DNA from: DATATB01 sp036268995
GTDB taxonomy: Bacteria > Planctomycetota > Planctomycetia > Pirellulales > PNKZ01
DNA length: 35,482 nucleotides
Direction of reading: 5' to 3'
NCBI GenBank assembly: GCA_036268995.1
Contig: DATATB010000097.1
Location: 1-35,482, forward strand
Shown: positions 7,890 to 15,310 of the stretch, piece by piece
Layout: every line of letters begins with the position of its first letter
Position numbering within the stretch: the stretch's first letter is position 1
Notes under the pieces: model-generated
Seen by the model: the letters and a program-made list of their open reading frames with translations, nothing else
Database searches by the model: none
Told to the model about the DNA's origin: nothing
Made by a program: the position numbers and the translations under genes

Positions 7890-9248
7890 GTGAGCATCGC
7901 ATTGCGCGGACCATCTTCTGTCGGTCGCTGGGCGGCCATGGCCTGGGTTTTGATCCTGGCTGCCGGCTGCGCCACCTATACCGATCGGGTCACCAAGATC
8001 CGCGAGGAATTCTCGACCGGTGACTTGGGCCGGGCTCAGGCCGCCATCGACGATGGCCTCAAGCATCGGATGGGCAATGATCACGACGTGCTCAAGCTCG
8101 AGCGCTCGATCATCGATCTGGCCAATGCCCATCCGAAGGAAGCCGAGCAACTCTTGCGCGAGGTGCGCGATCACTTCGATCATCTGGAACAGAAGGCGAT
8201 CGGCGAAAACGCCCTCTCGATGATCACCGATGCCAATCGCAAAGCCTACTCCGGCGAAGACTACGAAAAGGTGCTGGTGCGCGTCCTGCTGACGCTAACC
8301 AATCTGATGGGCGACGGCGGCGACGCCGGCGCCTATGCCTTACAGGTGGCCGAAAAACAGCAGCAGATCATCGACGCCGGCACCAGCTCCGACGGCGAGA
8401 ACCCCAAGAAGGTCTACCAGCGCGTGGCGATCGGCGCCTATGTTCACGGCATGATCCGCGAAGCCACGCACTCGAACTTCGACGACGTGACACGCAGTGC
8501 CGAAATCGTCTGTAGTTGGCAGCCGGAATTTCCCTTCGCCCGGCAGGATCTCGAGCGCGCCCAGCATGGCCATCACTCCGAGCGCGGCAACGGCGTGCTG
8601 TACGTCTTCACGCTGGTGGGCATCGGTCCCTACAAGCAAGAGGCGATCGAACTGCCCAGCACCGTCTCGCTGCTGATCGCCGATCGGATTCTGAGCGCCG
8701 TCGGGCCGCAAACGCTGCCGCCCACGGTCGCACCCATCAAGGTTCCTAAAGTCGTTTGCACGCCCAACGACGTGACGAACATCGGCGTGGCCGTCGATGG
8801 CCGGCCCTTGGGAAGGACCGAAACCATTACCGACGTGGGCAAGATGGCCGTCGAACAGTACGACGCCATTTATCCGCACATCATCGCCGAGGCGGTCGTG
8901 CGCCGGATCGTGAAGAAGGGCATCATCTTTGGCGGCAAGGAAGCGCTCGGCGTGCAGAAGGACTCGCTGCCCGGCCTGGGCTTGGATCTCTTGGGCGTGG
9001 CCTGGGAAGCAACCGAGTCGGCCGACACGCGCTGTTGGGGACTCTTGCCCGACAAAATCCAGGTGCTCCGCCTCGAACTGCCGGCCGGAGATCACGAGAT
9101 CCTGCTGCAATCGGTCGGCAATGCCGGCATCACCATCGGCCGGCCTTCCACCCAGCGGGTGACGATCACCAACGGCCGCAACACCTACATGCTGGCGAAT
9201 TTTCCGTACAGCAACCTGGTCGGCAGCATCCTCGCCAAGCAGCAATAG
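7890..9248 (+). CDS. Large lipoprotein, likely COG3014-like, partner of the LpoB-like protein
   Basis: This 452-residue protein starts at GTG 7890, only 2 bases after the upstream stop. It has an N-terminal signal ending in a lipobox-like LAAGC (about residue 29). The first half (residues 30-240) is helical and TPR-like, with DLGRAQAAIDDGL and HPKEAEQLLREVRDHF. A YVFTLVGIGPYKQE segment marks the change to a beta-rich C-terminal domain that ends in VGNAGITIGRP and NGRNTYMLANFPYSN. This two-part layout resembles COG3014 lipoproteins, which are found next to LpoB-like genes in some proteobacteria; that link is from memory and not tested. It is probably exported and membrane-anchored, acting with the upstream protein. 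Confidence 0.6.
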   Translation: MSIALRGPSSVGRWAAMAWVLILAAGCATYTDRVTKIREEFSTGDLGRAQAAIDDGLKHRMGNDHDVLKLERSIIDLANAHPKEAEQLLREVRDHFDHLEQKAIGENALSMITDANRKAYSGEDYEKVLVRVLLTLTNLMGDGGDAGAYALQVAEKQQQIIDAGTSSDGENPKKVYQRVAIGAYVHGMIREATHSNFDDVTRSAEIVCSWQPEFPFARQDLERAQHGHHSERGNGVLYVFTLVGIGPYKQEAIELPSTVSLLIADRILSAVGPQTLPPTVAPIKVPKVVCTPNDVTNIGVAVDGRPLGRTETITDVGKMAVEQYDAIYPHIIAEAVVRRIVKKGIIFGGKEALGVQKDSLPGLGLDLLGVAWEATESADTRCWGLLPDKIQVLRLELPAGDHEILLQSVGNAGITIGRPSTQRVTITNGRNTYMLANFPYSNLVGSILAKQQ

Positions 9249-9251
9249 GGC

Positions 9252-9265
9252 TCCAGCGCGCTGGA
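9252..9265. terminator. Perfect 14-bp palindrome between convergent genes
   Basis: TCCAGCGCGCTGGA is a perfect palindrome filling most of the 24-base gap between two converging stop codons. As RNA it can form a short GC-rich stem in both directions. There is no T-tract, so it is at best a weak or non-canonical bidirectional terminator. Confidence 0.35.
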
Positions 9266-9272
9266 CGCCCGA

Positions 9273-10196
9273 TCACTTTTGAGGAGCAACCGTCGGCGTG
9301 GGCCCGCTGGCTTCCGTCGATTGCGCGGCTGCGTCAAACGGCTTGAGATAGTTGCCATCCAGTTTGCCGCACGACCACAGCAGGCCGCGCGTCACCAGGT
9401 CGAGGTAGCGTGGGTCGGCCACGGTCTGATTGTTGTGGCCCAAGGTGGTGGCAAACACATTGGTCCGATTGCGATAGCGGTTGGTCCAAACCACGATGTT
9501 GTCCACCGTGGACTCCTGACCGGTTTTCTTGTCTTTCACGTTCTGCTTGCCCCGGGCCAGGGCCTGCGCCGTGTCGAGCACATTGCCCGCGAAATTGTTG
9601 TACAGCTCCTCGTTGACCGTCGTCCAATCGCTAAGTCCCTTGGTGATCGGGCTGCCGGTGTCCAGAAAACGAACGGCAATCGGCTGCTGCGGCCCGTGGC
9701 CCGTCGAAGGCAAGCCCGTGAACTCGAACCACGGCGTTACGGCCTGGGGAAATCCTTCGCTGCGATAACAGTGCATGCCGCAGTGCAAGACGACGCCCGG
9801 CAGCCCGTGGCGATGCGGCTCGAGAATGTGATTGATCTGCTTGAGGTCCTTGACCTCGGACGTGCACTCGTCATGAATCACGACGTCGAAACCCTTGGCC
9901 CAATCCGCGGCTTCGTAGACGGGGTTCAATTGCCGCGTGGTCTTGTCCGGGTTGTAGGCGATGGTCACTTCGACGTGCGCGCGAGCCGAAATGCCGGCGG
10001 CCAGGATATCCTTTTGCTTGGCATAGTCATGGCAGCAGCCGCCGAGCACCAGCAGGGCCCGCAGCGGTTTGACGGAGCCGGTGCCCTGGCCCGTTTCGGC
10101 AGGGGCGGCTTGGATCCATCCAGCCAGGCAAATAGTCAGGGCCATGGCAAATACCGATCGGCTCAAGCCGCTGGATGCAAAATGACAGCCGCGCAT
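9273..10196 (-). CDS. Secreted ThuA-domain protein
   Basis: The product (307 residues from ATG 10196) has a cleavable signal peptide (AMALTICLAGWIQAAPA) and then a complete ThuA domain, a class I glutamine-amidotransferase-like fold. Visible elements are LLVLGGCCHDY, VVIHDECTSE, GVVLHCGMHCYR, the GHGPQQPIAV region and the late FATTLGHNNQTV, which match planctomycete ThuA proteins. A GTG lies one codon earlier at 10199. AGGAGG at 10201-10206 is 4 bases from the ATG and only 1 from the GTG, so the ATG is chosen. In Planctomycetes these proteins often accompany carbohydrate catabolism genes; none is adjacent here. The substrate is unknown. Confidence 0.85.
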   Translation of the reverse strand: MRGCHFASSGLSRSVFAMALTICLAGWIQAAPAETGQGTGSVKPLRALLVLGGCCHDYAKQKDILAAGISARAHVEVTIAYNPDKTTRQLNPVYEAADWAKGFDVVIHDECTSEVKDLKQINHILEPHRHGLPGVVLHCGMHCYRSEGFPQAVTPWFEFTGLPSTGHGPQQPIAVRFLDTGSPITKGLSDWTTVNEELYNNFAGNVLDTAQALARGKQNVKDKKTGQESTVDNIVVWTNRYRNRTNVFATTLGHNNQTVADPRYLDLVTRGLLWSCGKLDGNYLKPFDAAAQSTEASGPTPTVAPQK

Positions 10197-10262
10197 CACG
10201 CCTCCTTTTTTTCTTCAGAACGTTTGCGAATTTCGTGGCCCCTGCCGGACGGATTGGGTTCG

Positions 10263-10321
10263 ATTGTAATTCACCGCCAGCGCAATGTCGCGTGTCAGAA
10301 TGTCGCACCTCGGGATGTTGC
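10263..10321 (-). promoter_or_regulatory. Promoter and three-copy direct repeat upstream of the ThuA gene
   Basis: On the minus strand GCGACA (10291-10286) and TACAAT (10268-10263) are 17 bases apart, a reasonable promoter with a leader of about 65 nt. The -35 lies inside the promoter-proximal of three direct repeats: GCGACATT at 10291-10284, GCGACATT at 10306-10299 and the variant GCAACATC at 10321-10314. They are spaced exactly 15 bases apart. Tandem sites overlapping the -35 suggest an activator or repressor array. Confidence 0.45.
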
Positions 10322-10332
10322 GTCGCCCCTGC

Positions 10333-10770
10333 TCAAGCCCGGTTTTGGCGCAACGCGAGAAACGCCGCGCGGATCCGGTCGTCGATGCGCCGCGGCCGGC
10401 CGGTTCGGGGGTCGAGGGCACACCAAATCGTCCGGGCACGAGCCAGGATTTGGTTGTCGGCCGGGCGAACGATTTCACACAGCCGCTCGGTGGTCGCCGC
10501 GCTGATGGCGTTCACCCAGGTTTGCACAACCAGGGCATCGCCTAGCAGCGCGGGTTTCTTGTAATCGATCTCGTGCCGCACCACGACCCACGCCATAGCA
10601 CTTGCCAACTCCGGCTCGATCGCCGCCTGCCAGTGGGCCACGGCGGCGTCCTGGACCCAGCGCAAATAGGCGATGTTATTGGCGTGCTGATTGGCGTCGA
10701 TATCGGCCGCCTCGACCGTCAGCGGGTGATGAAAGCGGTCGTGCGCCGGCGGATCGGGCAGGGAGTTCAT
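10333..10770 (-). CDS. Acyl-CoA thioesterase, 4HBT hotdog family (YbgC/FcbC-like)
   Basis: The 145-residue product has the size and layout of single-hotdog thioesterases. An opening strand leads to EAADIDANQHANNIAYLRWVQ-type sequence (about residues 20-40), the conserved D-x-N-x-H-x-N-N stretch at the start of the hotdog helix. Strands RHEIDYKKPALLGD, LVVQTWV and RLCEIV follow, then ARTIWCALDPRTGRPRRID. Such enzymes hydrolyse acyl-CoA thioesters in the cytoplasm; the acyl group cannot be inferred. Start ATG at 10770 has no clear Shine-Dalgarno. It lies upstream of the ThuA gene in the same direction but is separated by 136 bases containing that gene's own promoter. Confidence 0.8.
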   Translation of the reverse strand: MNSLPDPPAHDRFHHPLTVEAADIDANQHANNIAYLRWVQDAAVAHWQAAIEPELASAMAWVVVRHEIDYKKPALLGDALVVQTWVNAISAATTERLCEIVRPADNQILARARTIWCALDPRTGRPRRIDDRIRAAFLALRQNRA

Positions 10771-10981
10771 GGCAACATTTGACCCAGCCTATCGAGGGCC
10801 GGAAAGCCCCCAATCCTGGCCGGGTGGCACACTGGCTGGCCTTGGCACGGGTCAAACGCCAGCGGCCTGGAGTCGTCTTGGGCGTCGGGCGATGGCTCGC
10901 TAGAATCCCCCGCCGCCCCGCTGCGCGCGTGCCGGCGGCGGGCGGCGTTTTTTTTCGGCGGATCCTTTCGCGGAGCTACCC

Positions 10982-11692
10982 TTGAAGATTCGTAGCGCCT
11001 GGCTAAGTCGAATGCTAGCGGCCCTGATAGTCATGTTGGGCCGCGCGCTGTTTCGCACGCTGCGGATCGAGGCCATCGAGGCCGATCCCAGCTCGAATCC
11101 CTACTCGGGCGACGGCCCGGCCGTGATCTACTCTGTTTGGCACGATGCGATGCTCGTCCCACTGTTTGCCGGTCGCCATCGCCGCACGGTGGCGCTGGTG
11201 AGCAAGCATCACGACGGGTCGTTCCTGGCTGCCAGCATGCAGCGGCTGAGCATCGGCCTGGTGCGCGGTTCCAGCAGCCGAGGCGGAGCCGCGGCCGTGC
11301 GGCAGATGCTGGATCTGCCGGCTGACAAGAACATCGTCATGACGCCAGACGGCCCGCGCGGGCCGCGCCGGCAGATCAAGCTGGGGCTCGTGTTTCTGGC
11401 TTCGCATTGCGGACGGCCGATTGTGCCGACTGCGTTCGCGGCCGTACGTGAGTGGCGGGTGAAAGGCACCTGGACCGATCTGCTGATTCCGCGGCCCTTT
11501 ACCACGGTTTACGCCCTCACCGGCCGACCGATCATCATCCGGCCGGATTTATCGCGTGACGAACTGCTCGAAGTCGAAAAGCAGGTCCAGGCCGAGATGG
11601 AAGCGCTCAATGCCCGCGCCGAGCGGCTGGCCCGCGGCGACAGCGCTTCGGCTGATTGGCAAACCGGCCCGCACGACCGCGCCGCCGCGTGA
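10982..11692 (+). CDS. Lysophospholipid acyltransferase-like protein, DUF374 family
   Basis: This 236-residue protein has an N-terminal hydrophobic helix (RMLAALIVMLGRALF) and the DUF374/COG2121 signature. Visible elements are YSVWHDAMLVP with the conserved WH, SKHHDGSFLAASMQ, RGSSSRGGAAAVRQM and TPDGPRGPRRQIKLG. The family is related to the LpxL/PlsC acyltransferases and is thought to modify lipid A-like or other membrane lipids, acting at the inner membrane. The start is TTG at 10982, with GGAG about 7 bases upstream; an in-frame ATG at codon 11 would remove part of the anchor helix. A palindromic repeat follows the stop. Confidence 0.83.
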   Translation: MKIRSAWLSRMLAALIVMLGRALFRTLRIEAIEADPSSNPYSGDGPAVIYSVWHDAMLVPLFAGRHRRTVALVSKHHDGSFLAASMQRLSIGLVRGSSSRGGAAAVRQMLDLPADKNIVMTPDGPRGPRRQIKLGLVFLASHCGRPIVPTAFAAVREWRVKGTWTDLLIPRPFTTVYALTGRPIIIRPDLSRDELLEVEKQVQAEMEALNARAERLARGDSASADWQTGPHDRAAA

Positions 11693-11711
11693 TGCAATCG
11701 CCCTATTAAGC

Positions 11712-11731
11712 CCACGGACTGCGGTCCGTGG
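11712..11731. repeat. Palindromic repeat, CCACGGAC family, copy 1
   Basis: Arms CCACGGAC (11712-11719) and GTCCGTGG (11724-11731) surround TGCG. It lies 20 bases after the acyltransferase stop and may act at the 3' end of that transcript. Related copies are at 13146-13165 and 28018-28036. Confidence 0.65.
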
Positions 11732-11807
11732 ATGCTAAATCGAGATTTTTCCCTGACTGTCCCGCCCCGATTTTTGTCAAAACCGGCTATGCACCTTATG
11801 GGGCACT

Positions 11808-11816
11808 TGTTATACT
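11808..11816 (+). promoter_or_regulatory. Extended -10 promoter of the RRM gene
   Basis: TGT followed directly by TATACT (11811-11816) forms an extended -10 element. No good -35 lies at 16-18 bases, which extended -10 promoters can lack. The leader would be about 150 nt, long enough for the post-transcriptional control common in cold-induced RRM genes. Confidence 0.45.
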
Positions 11817-11974
11817 GCCCTGGGTTGGTTTGACGACGACTTGGTCCGCGGCAATCTGCTCACACCTTCTCTCGCCTTTCCTCCTGGCGGGCCACCACCC
11901 TGGCCCCTTTCCTTCGATCCGGAAAGCTTTCATCGGGTCGACTAGTGTTCTGTTCAAGGAGTCGAGTGGTGGGT

Positions 11975-12292
11975 ATGAAGTTGTACGTAGGTAACCTGAG
12001 CTACAACGTTACAAGTCAAGGTCTGGAAGAGCTGTTCACCAAGTTCGGCGAAGTCCGCAGTGCCCAGGTCATTCAAGACCGCGACACTGGCCGCAGCAAG
12101 GGCTTTGGTTTTGTCGAGATGGCCAACGAGAATGCCGCCCGTGAGGCGATTCAAGGCCTGAACGAGACGGAGCACGACGGTCGCGCTCTGACGGTCAACG
12201 AAGCTCGCCCGCGCGAAGAGCGTAGCGGCGGCGGTGGGTACGGCGGCGGCGGCGGCGGTGGTGGCCGCGGCGGCTATGGTGGTCGCCGCTAA
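11975..12292 (+). CDS. Glycine-rich RNA-binding protein with one RRM domain
   Basis: The 105-residue product is one RNA-recognition motif plus a Gly/Arg tail. RNP2 is LYVGNL (residues 3-8) and RNP1 is KGFGFVEM (residues 42-49), both with the aromatic residues that stack on RNA. Residues 84-105 are nearly all Gly with Tyr and Arg. Bacterial proteins of this type bind single-stranded RNA and are often cold-induced. In-frame GTG codons at 11966 and 11969 lie closer to AGGAG (11957-11961) than the ATG does (13 bases), so the true start could be GTG 11969. It is monocistronic, with its own candidate promoter and terminator. Confidence 0.9.
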   Translation: MKLYVGNLSYNVTSQGLEELFTKFGEVRSAQVIQDRDTGRSKGFGFVEMANENAAREAIQGLNETEHDGRALTVNEARPREERSGGGGYGGGGGGGGRGGYGGRR

Positions 12293-12317
12293 CGCGACGA
12301 TCCCCGCACGACACATC

Positions 12318-12361
12318 AAGCCGGACGGATACCCCTAAGCGGTGTCCGCCCGGCTTTTTTT
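12318..12361 (+). terminator. Intrinsic terminator of the RRM gene
   Basis: AAGCCGG-A-CGGATACC pairs with GGTGTCCG-C-CCGGCTT around the loop CCTAAGC, giving a stem of about 16 bp with one or two mismatches. It runs directly into seven T residues (12355-12361). This is the clearest rho-independent terminator in the window. Confidence 0.85.
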
Positions 12362-12475
12362 GTTTTGCTGGCGAGCCGTTGCCGATTGAAGCCATAATGG
12401 TGCTCGCGGTCCCACGGCGGGAACGCCCCGGGGCGGAACTTTGCGGATTTCACTTCACCGGCGGCAGTGCTCGAA

Positions 12476-13114
12476 ATGACTGACGAGCCCAGTTCGATCG
12501 ATGTGCTGGTCGCGCGGCTCAAGGCCGGCGACAACACGGCCCTGGCCGACTTGTTTTCCGTCTATCGCGGCATGCTGCGGCGGATGATCGAGTTGCGGCT
12601 GGATCCGCGGCTGGCCGGCCGGCTGTCGGCTTCCGACGTGCTACAAGAGGTCTACTTGGACGCCGCCCAGCGCGTGCGGCACTTCGTGGCCCGGCCCGAG
12701 ATGCCGTTTGTCGTTTGGTTGCGGATCGTCACCGGGCAAAGGCTCGTCGATTTGCACCGCCAGCACCTGGGTGCCCAGCGGCGCGACGCGCGAAACGAAG
12801 TCTCGATCAATCAGGGCGGCATGTTGTCGGCCAGTTCGATGTGTCTGGCCGAACAGCTAGTCGGCCGGATGACGTCGCCCAGCCAGGCGGCCGCGCGCCT
12901 GGAGGCCATCGGCAAGCTCGAAACCGCGCTGGAGCAGCTCGAGCCGATCGATCGCGAAGTGCTGGCCTTGCGGCATTTTGAAGAACTCAGCAATCGCGAG
13001 ACGGCCGAAATCCTCGGCATCGAGCCCTCGGCAGCCAGCAAGCGCTACTTGCGGGCCCTCGAGCGGCTCAAGACCATTAGTGCCAAAATCCCCGGCCTGC
13101 TCGACGGCGCCTAA
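12476..13114 (+). CDS. ECF-type RNA polymerase sigma factor, planctomycete group
   Basis: This roughly 212-residue protein has sigma region 2 (ADLFSVYRGMLRRMIELRLD and SASDVLQEVYLDA) and sigma region 4 (LEPIDREVLALRHFEELSN with the helix-turn-helix ETAEILGIEPSAASKRYLRALERLK). The layout fits the ECF group common in Planctomycetes. No anti-sigma factor gene is adjacent, so activity may be controlled by a kinase or by expression. ATG at 12476 is preferred to the in-frame GTG at 12467; neither has a clear Shine-Dalgarno. It follows the RRM gene but is separated from it by a strong terminator, so it is probably transcribed on its own. Confidence 0.88.
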   Translation: MTDEPSSIDVLVARLKAGDNTALADLFSVYRGMLRRMIELRLDPRLAGRLSASDVLQEVYLDAAQRVRHFVARPEMPFVVWLRIVTGQRLVDLHRQHLGAQRRDARNEVSINQGGMLSASSMCLAEQLVGRMTSPSQAAARLEAIGKLETALEQLEPIDREVLALRHFEELSNRETAEILGIEPSAASKRYLRALERLKTISAKIPGLLDGA

Positions 13115-13145
13115 AGCGCAACTCGTCCAACGCCACCATCCAAGC

Positions 13146-13165
13146 CCACGGACTGCAGTCCGTGG
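13146..13165. repeat. Palindromic repeat, CCACGGAC family, copy 2
   Basis: Perfect arms CCACGGAC and GTCCGTGG surround TGCA, so the 20-base element is fully palindromic. It lies in the 89-base gap between the converging sigma-factor and toxin genes. The flanking AAGC before and GGGGCC after it are partly shared with copy 3. Confidence 0.7.
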
Positions 13166-13203
13166 GGGGCCCTATGTCGCGGCCGCAACTTCCACCAGCG
13201 GCG

Positions 13204-13608
13204 TCATTGCCAGTCTTCCACTGTTAACCGTGGCACCCGGCCGAACTCCGTCGTATTGTGCGTCACTAAGATCAAGCCGTTTGCCAGTGCAATGGCCGCG
13301 ATCATCAGGTCGTTGGGGCCGATGAGTTGGCCGAGGGCCTTCAATTGTGCCCGCAGCTGGCCATACTCCTCGGCCGCGCGATCATCGAAGGGCACAGAAA
13401 CAAATCGCTGCCGAAGCAAAACAATTCGGGCCCCGTTAGCTGCCTGGTGAGCCGGGCCGCTGTGAAAGACACCATAAATCAGTTCTCCTAGCACCACAGA
13501 GCAAAGGTAAATATCCGCGGAGTTTTCCGCTTGAATTCGGCTCACAACCTTAGGCTCGCTCTGCCGTAGCCAGCCGATGCAAGTGTTCGAAGCCAACAGG
13601 TATTTCAC
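13204..13608 (-). CDS. PIN-domain VapC-type toxin lacking the first catalytic Asp
   Basis: The 134-residue product is a full-length PIN domain. Family members usually begin M-x-Y-L-L-D-T-N; here the sequence is LLASNTC, so the first metal-binding Asp is Ala6. The other expected acids are present: E42 (LGELIYG) and D100 (GPNDLMIAA), followed by LVTHNTTEF. VapC toxins are Mg-dependent RNases, usually against tRNA or rRNA. With this substitution the protein may be catalytically weak or dead. The start is GTG at 13608, overlapping the antitoxin stop by 4 bases, the usual coupling in such operons. Confident as a PIN protein; toxicity is doubtful. Confidence 0.85.
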   Translation of the reverse strand: MKYLLASNTCIGWLRQSEPKVVSRIQAENSADIYLCSVVLGELIYGVFHSGPAHQAANGARIVLLRQRFVSVPFDDRAAEEYGQLRAQLKALGQLIGPNDLMIAAIALANGLILVTHNTTEFGRVPRLTVEDWQ

Positions 13609-13838
13609 TCAAGCGGCTCCCGCTCTTCCAACTGGCCTTGGGGCGGTCGTTCAAAGTCCCCCTGCCAGCTCCCCGCCATCGACTGCACCCAGGCCCGCCA
13701 CTCTTCGCGTGACACAGCAGACGGGACCGGGTCGACCGTCACTTGGACTTCCTTGCCCGCCTCGGCAGCCCCTATCGGCAGGTCTAAATGCAAACTGCCG
13801 TCGCTACCGACCGTGGCCTTCACCACCATTCGAATCAT
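13605..13838 (-). CDS. Putative antitoxin of the VapC-like toxin
   Basis: This 77-residue acidic protein is encoded immediately before the PIN gene and overlaps it by 4 bases. The N-terminal half (VKATVGSDGSLHLDLP, residues 6-21) resembles the small beta-strand DNA-binding portion of some short antitoxins. The C-terminal half (WRAWVQSMAGSWQGDFERP) is the sort of Trp-rich segment that wraps a PIN toxin. ATG at 13838 has GGAGG 9 bases upstream; a second ATG three codons later is too far from it. The antitoxin role rests mainly on position. Confidence 0.7.
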   Translation of the reverse strand: MIRMVVKATVGSDGSLHLDLPIGAAEAGKEVQVTVDPVPSAVSREEWRAWVQSMAGSWQGDFERPPQGQLEEREPLE

Positions 13839-13940
13839 GTGAGCCTGCCTCCGGAATAGAAGTAGTCGCTCCCCAATTGTACTCCATTAAGGAAACGCCT
13901 TCACCGCGATTAGCAGAATCGTTCGTCGGTCCGTGCGGCC

Positions 13941-14846
13941 CTACGTCGCAGCCACGGCTCCCATCACCGGCGTCACGCGCAGATGCAGTTGGAGCACACC
14001 CCACAGTTGCTCCCAGGCGACGGGCTTGTTGAAAAAGCACGTCGCGCCCAGGTTGGCCATGCGGCGCTCGATCGCCTTGCCCTGCAGGCCCGTCAGCACA
14101 ATCACGGGAATGTCCCGGGTGTAGGAACTTTCTTTCAGCCGCCGCAGCGCGTAGTCCCCATTGCCGTCGGACATTTCGAAGTCCAGCACAATCGCCGTCG
14201 GGCGGTGCAAGAAGGCCGAGCGATAGCCCTCCATGCCGGAGGTGGCCTGCCAGGCCGCGATGCCTTGGGCCGCTAGCCGCAGCTTGAGCGACTGCACCAG
14301 CTCGCAATCGTCGTCGATGCACAGCACGGTCGCGCCGGCATTGCCCTCGCGCCCGGGCACGCTGCTCAACGCGACTGGCTGCTGGCCGCAGCCTGCCGGC
14401 TTTGGAAGGTTCGAACAACCCGCCGGCCGGGCCGGGCCGGATACCGGCAGCGAGATTCCCAGCAACTCGCCCAGCAGCGGCGCAATGCGGGCCCACACGT
14501 CGCTGCACTTGGGCACGTAATAGGCCATCAAGTCGTGGCAGCGGCGAATCGTGTCTTCGTCCTTCCGGCCGGTGAGAATGATGATCGGCATGTGCCGAGT
14601 ATGCTCGCTGGCCGCCAGGGTGCGGCAGAGGTCCAGCCCGCTGCCGTTGGGCATGCCGACGTCCAGGATCATCAGGTCGGGCTCGCAATGGTCGATCGCG
14701 TTCAGCACTGCCTGGCCGTCGTGCGCGGTCGTGACTTGCAATCCCAGGTGCTGGCAGCGGCGTCGTAGCACGTCGACCAGTTGTTCATCATCATCGGCGA
14801 CGAGCACGACGGGGCGTTTTTGGTTCTGGCTAGGATGTTGCTTCAT
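13941..14846 (-). CDS. Response regulator with two receiver domains
   Basis: The 301-residue protein consists of two complete REC domains and nothing else. REC1 covers about residues 11-128, with acids DDD18-20, phosphoacceptor D62 and LTG at 91-93. Its Lys position is within YYVPK. REC2 covers about residues 171-290, with DDD178-180, phosphoacceptor D222, LTG and NKP274. The linker (130-170) is Pro/Cys-rich and probably flexible. REC2 resembles the single REC protein at 16955-17389 more closely than it resembles REC1 (shared VLCIDDD and GM-x-GY). It is the last gene of the signalling cluster. Its final codons lie in a repeat-like sequence also found near 13158-13206. Confidence 0.88.
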   Translation of the reverse strand: MKQHPSQNQKRPVVLVADDDEQLVDVLRRRCQHLGLQVTTAHDGQAVLNAIDHCEPDLMILDVGMPNGSGLDLCRTLAASEHTRHMPIIILTGRKDEDTIRRCHDLMAYYVPKCSDVWARIAPLLGELLGISLPVSGPARPAGCSNLPKPAGCGQQPVALSSVPGREGNAGATVLCIDDDCELVQSLKLRLAAQGIAAWQATSGMEGYRSAFLHRPTAIVLDFEMSDGNGDYALRRLKESSYTRDIPVIVLTGLQGKAIERRMANLGATCFFNKPVAWEQLWGVLQLHLRVTPVMGAVAAT

Positions 14847-14920
14847 GGTGATTCACTTCGGGAGGTTCGGCGGCGGGCGGCTGTGAGAATTCGGCGGGCA
14901 GCGATGAAGAAGGAATGGAA

Positions 14921-15310
14921 TCAGTTTTCGGAAAACGCTCCTGGCTCGGCAATCGCGGCGGTCACCGCTTCCAGCAGGTCGGCGCTGCGGCAGGGCTTGG
15001 TCAGGAAGAAACGCGCACCGGCATCCAGCGCCCGCCGCTTGTCGCGCAAACTGGCCGACAGCATGACGACCGGAATATTCCGGGTGTCCTCGTGCTCCTT
15101 GAGCTCGCGGATCATTTCCAGCCCGTCCATCTGCGGCATCCGCACGTCCAGGATCGTGGCATCCGGATGCTGCTGCCGCGCGGCCGCGATGCCGCCGCGG
15201 CCGTCGAAGGCCGACACGGCCTCGTAGCCGGCCGAGCGCAGCCGCAACGCGGTGCCCATCACGATCTCGCGATCGTCGTCCACGATCAACACTTTTTGCG
15301 ACTTAGACAT
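14921..15310 (-). CDS. Single-domain response regulator (CheY-like)
   Basis: This 129-residue stand-alone receiver domain starts at ATG 15310, overlapping the end of the histidine kinase gene by 8 bases. The frame is open further upstream, but that region belongs to the kinase gene on the same strand. Key residues are D11-D13, phosphoacceptor D55 (TILDVRMPQMDG), S85 (MLSAS) and K105 (LTKPC). There is no DNA-binding or enzymatic output, so it should act by protein contact. It is probably phosphorylated by the upstream kinase. Confidence 0.9.
   Translation of the reverse strand: MSKSQKVLIVDDDREIVMGTALRLRSAGYEAVSAFDGRGGIAAARQQHPDATILDVRMPQMDGLEMIRELKEHEDTRNIPVVMLSASLRDKRRALDAGARFFLTKPCRSADLLEAVTAAIAEPGAFSEN

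Noticed and set aside
8340..9245. Long minus-strand frame opposite the large lipoprotein gene
   Set aside because: It is a mirror frame of a supported gene, without signal, domain or ribosome binding site.
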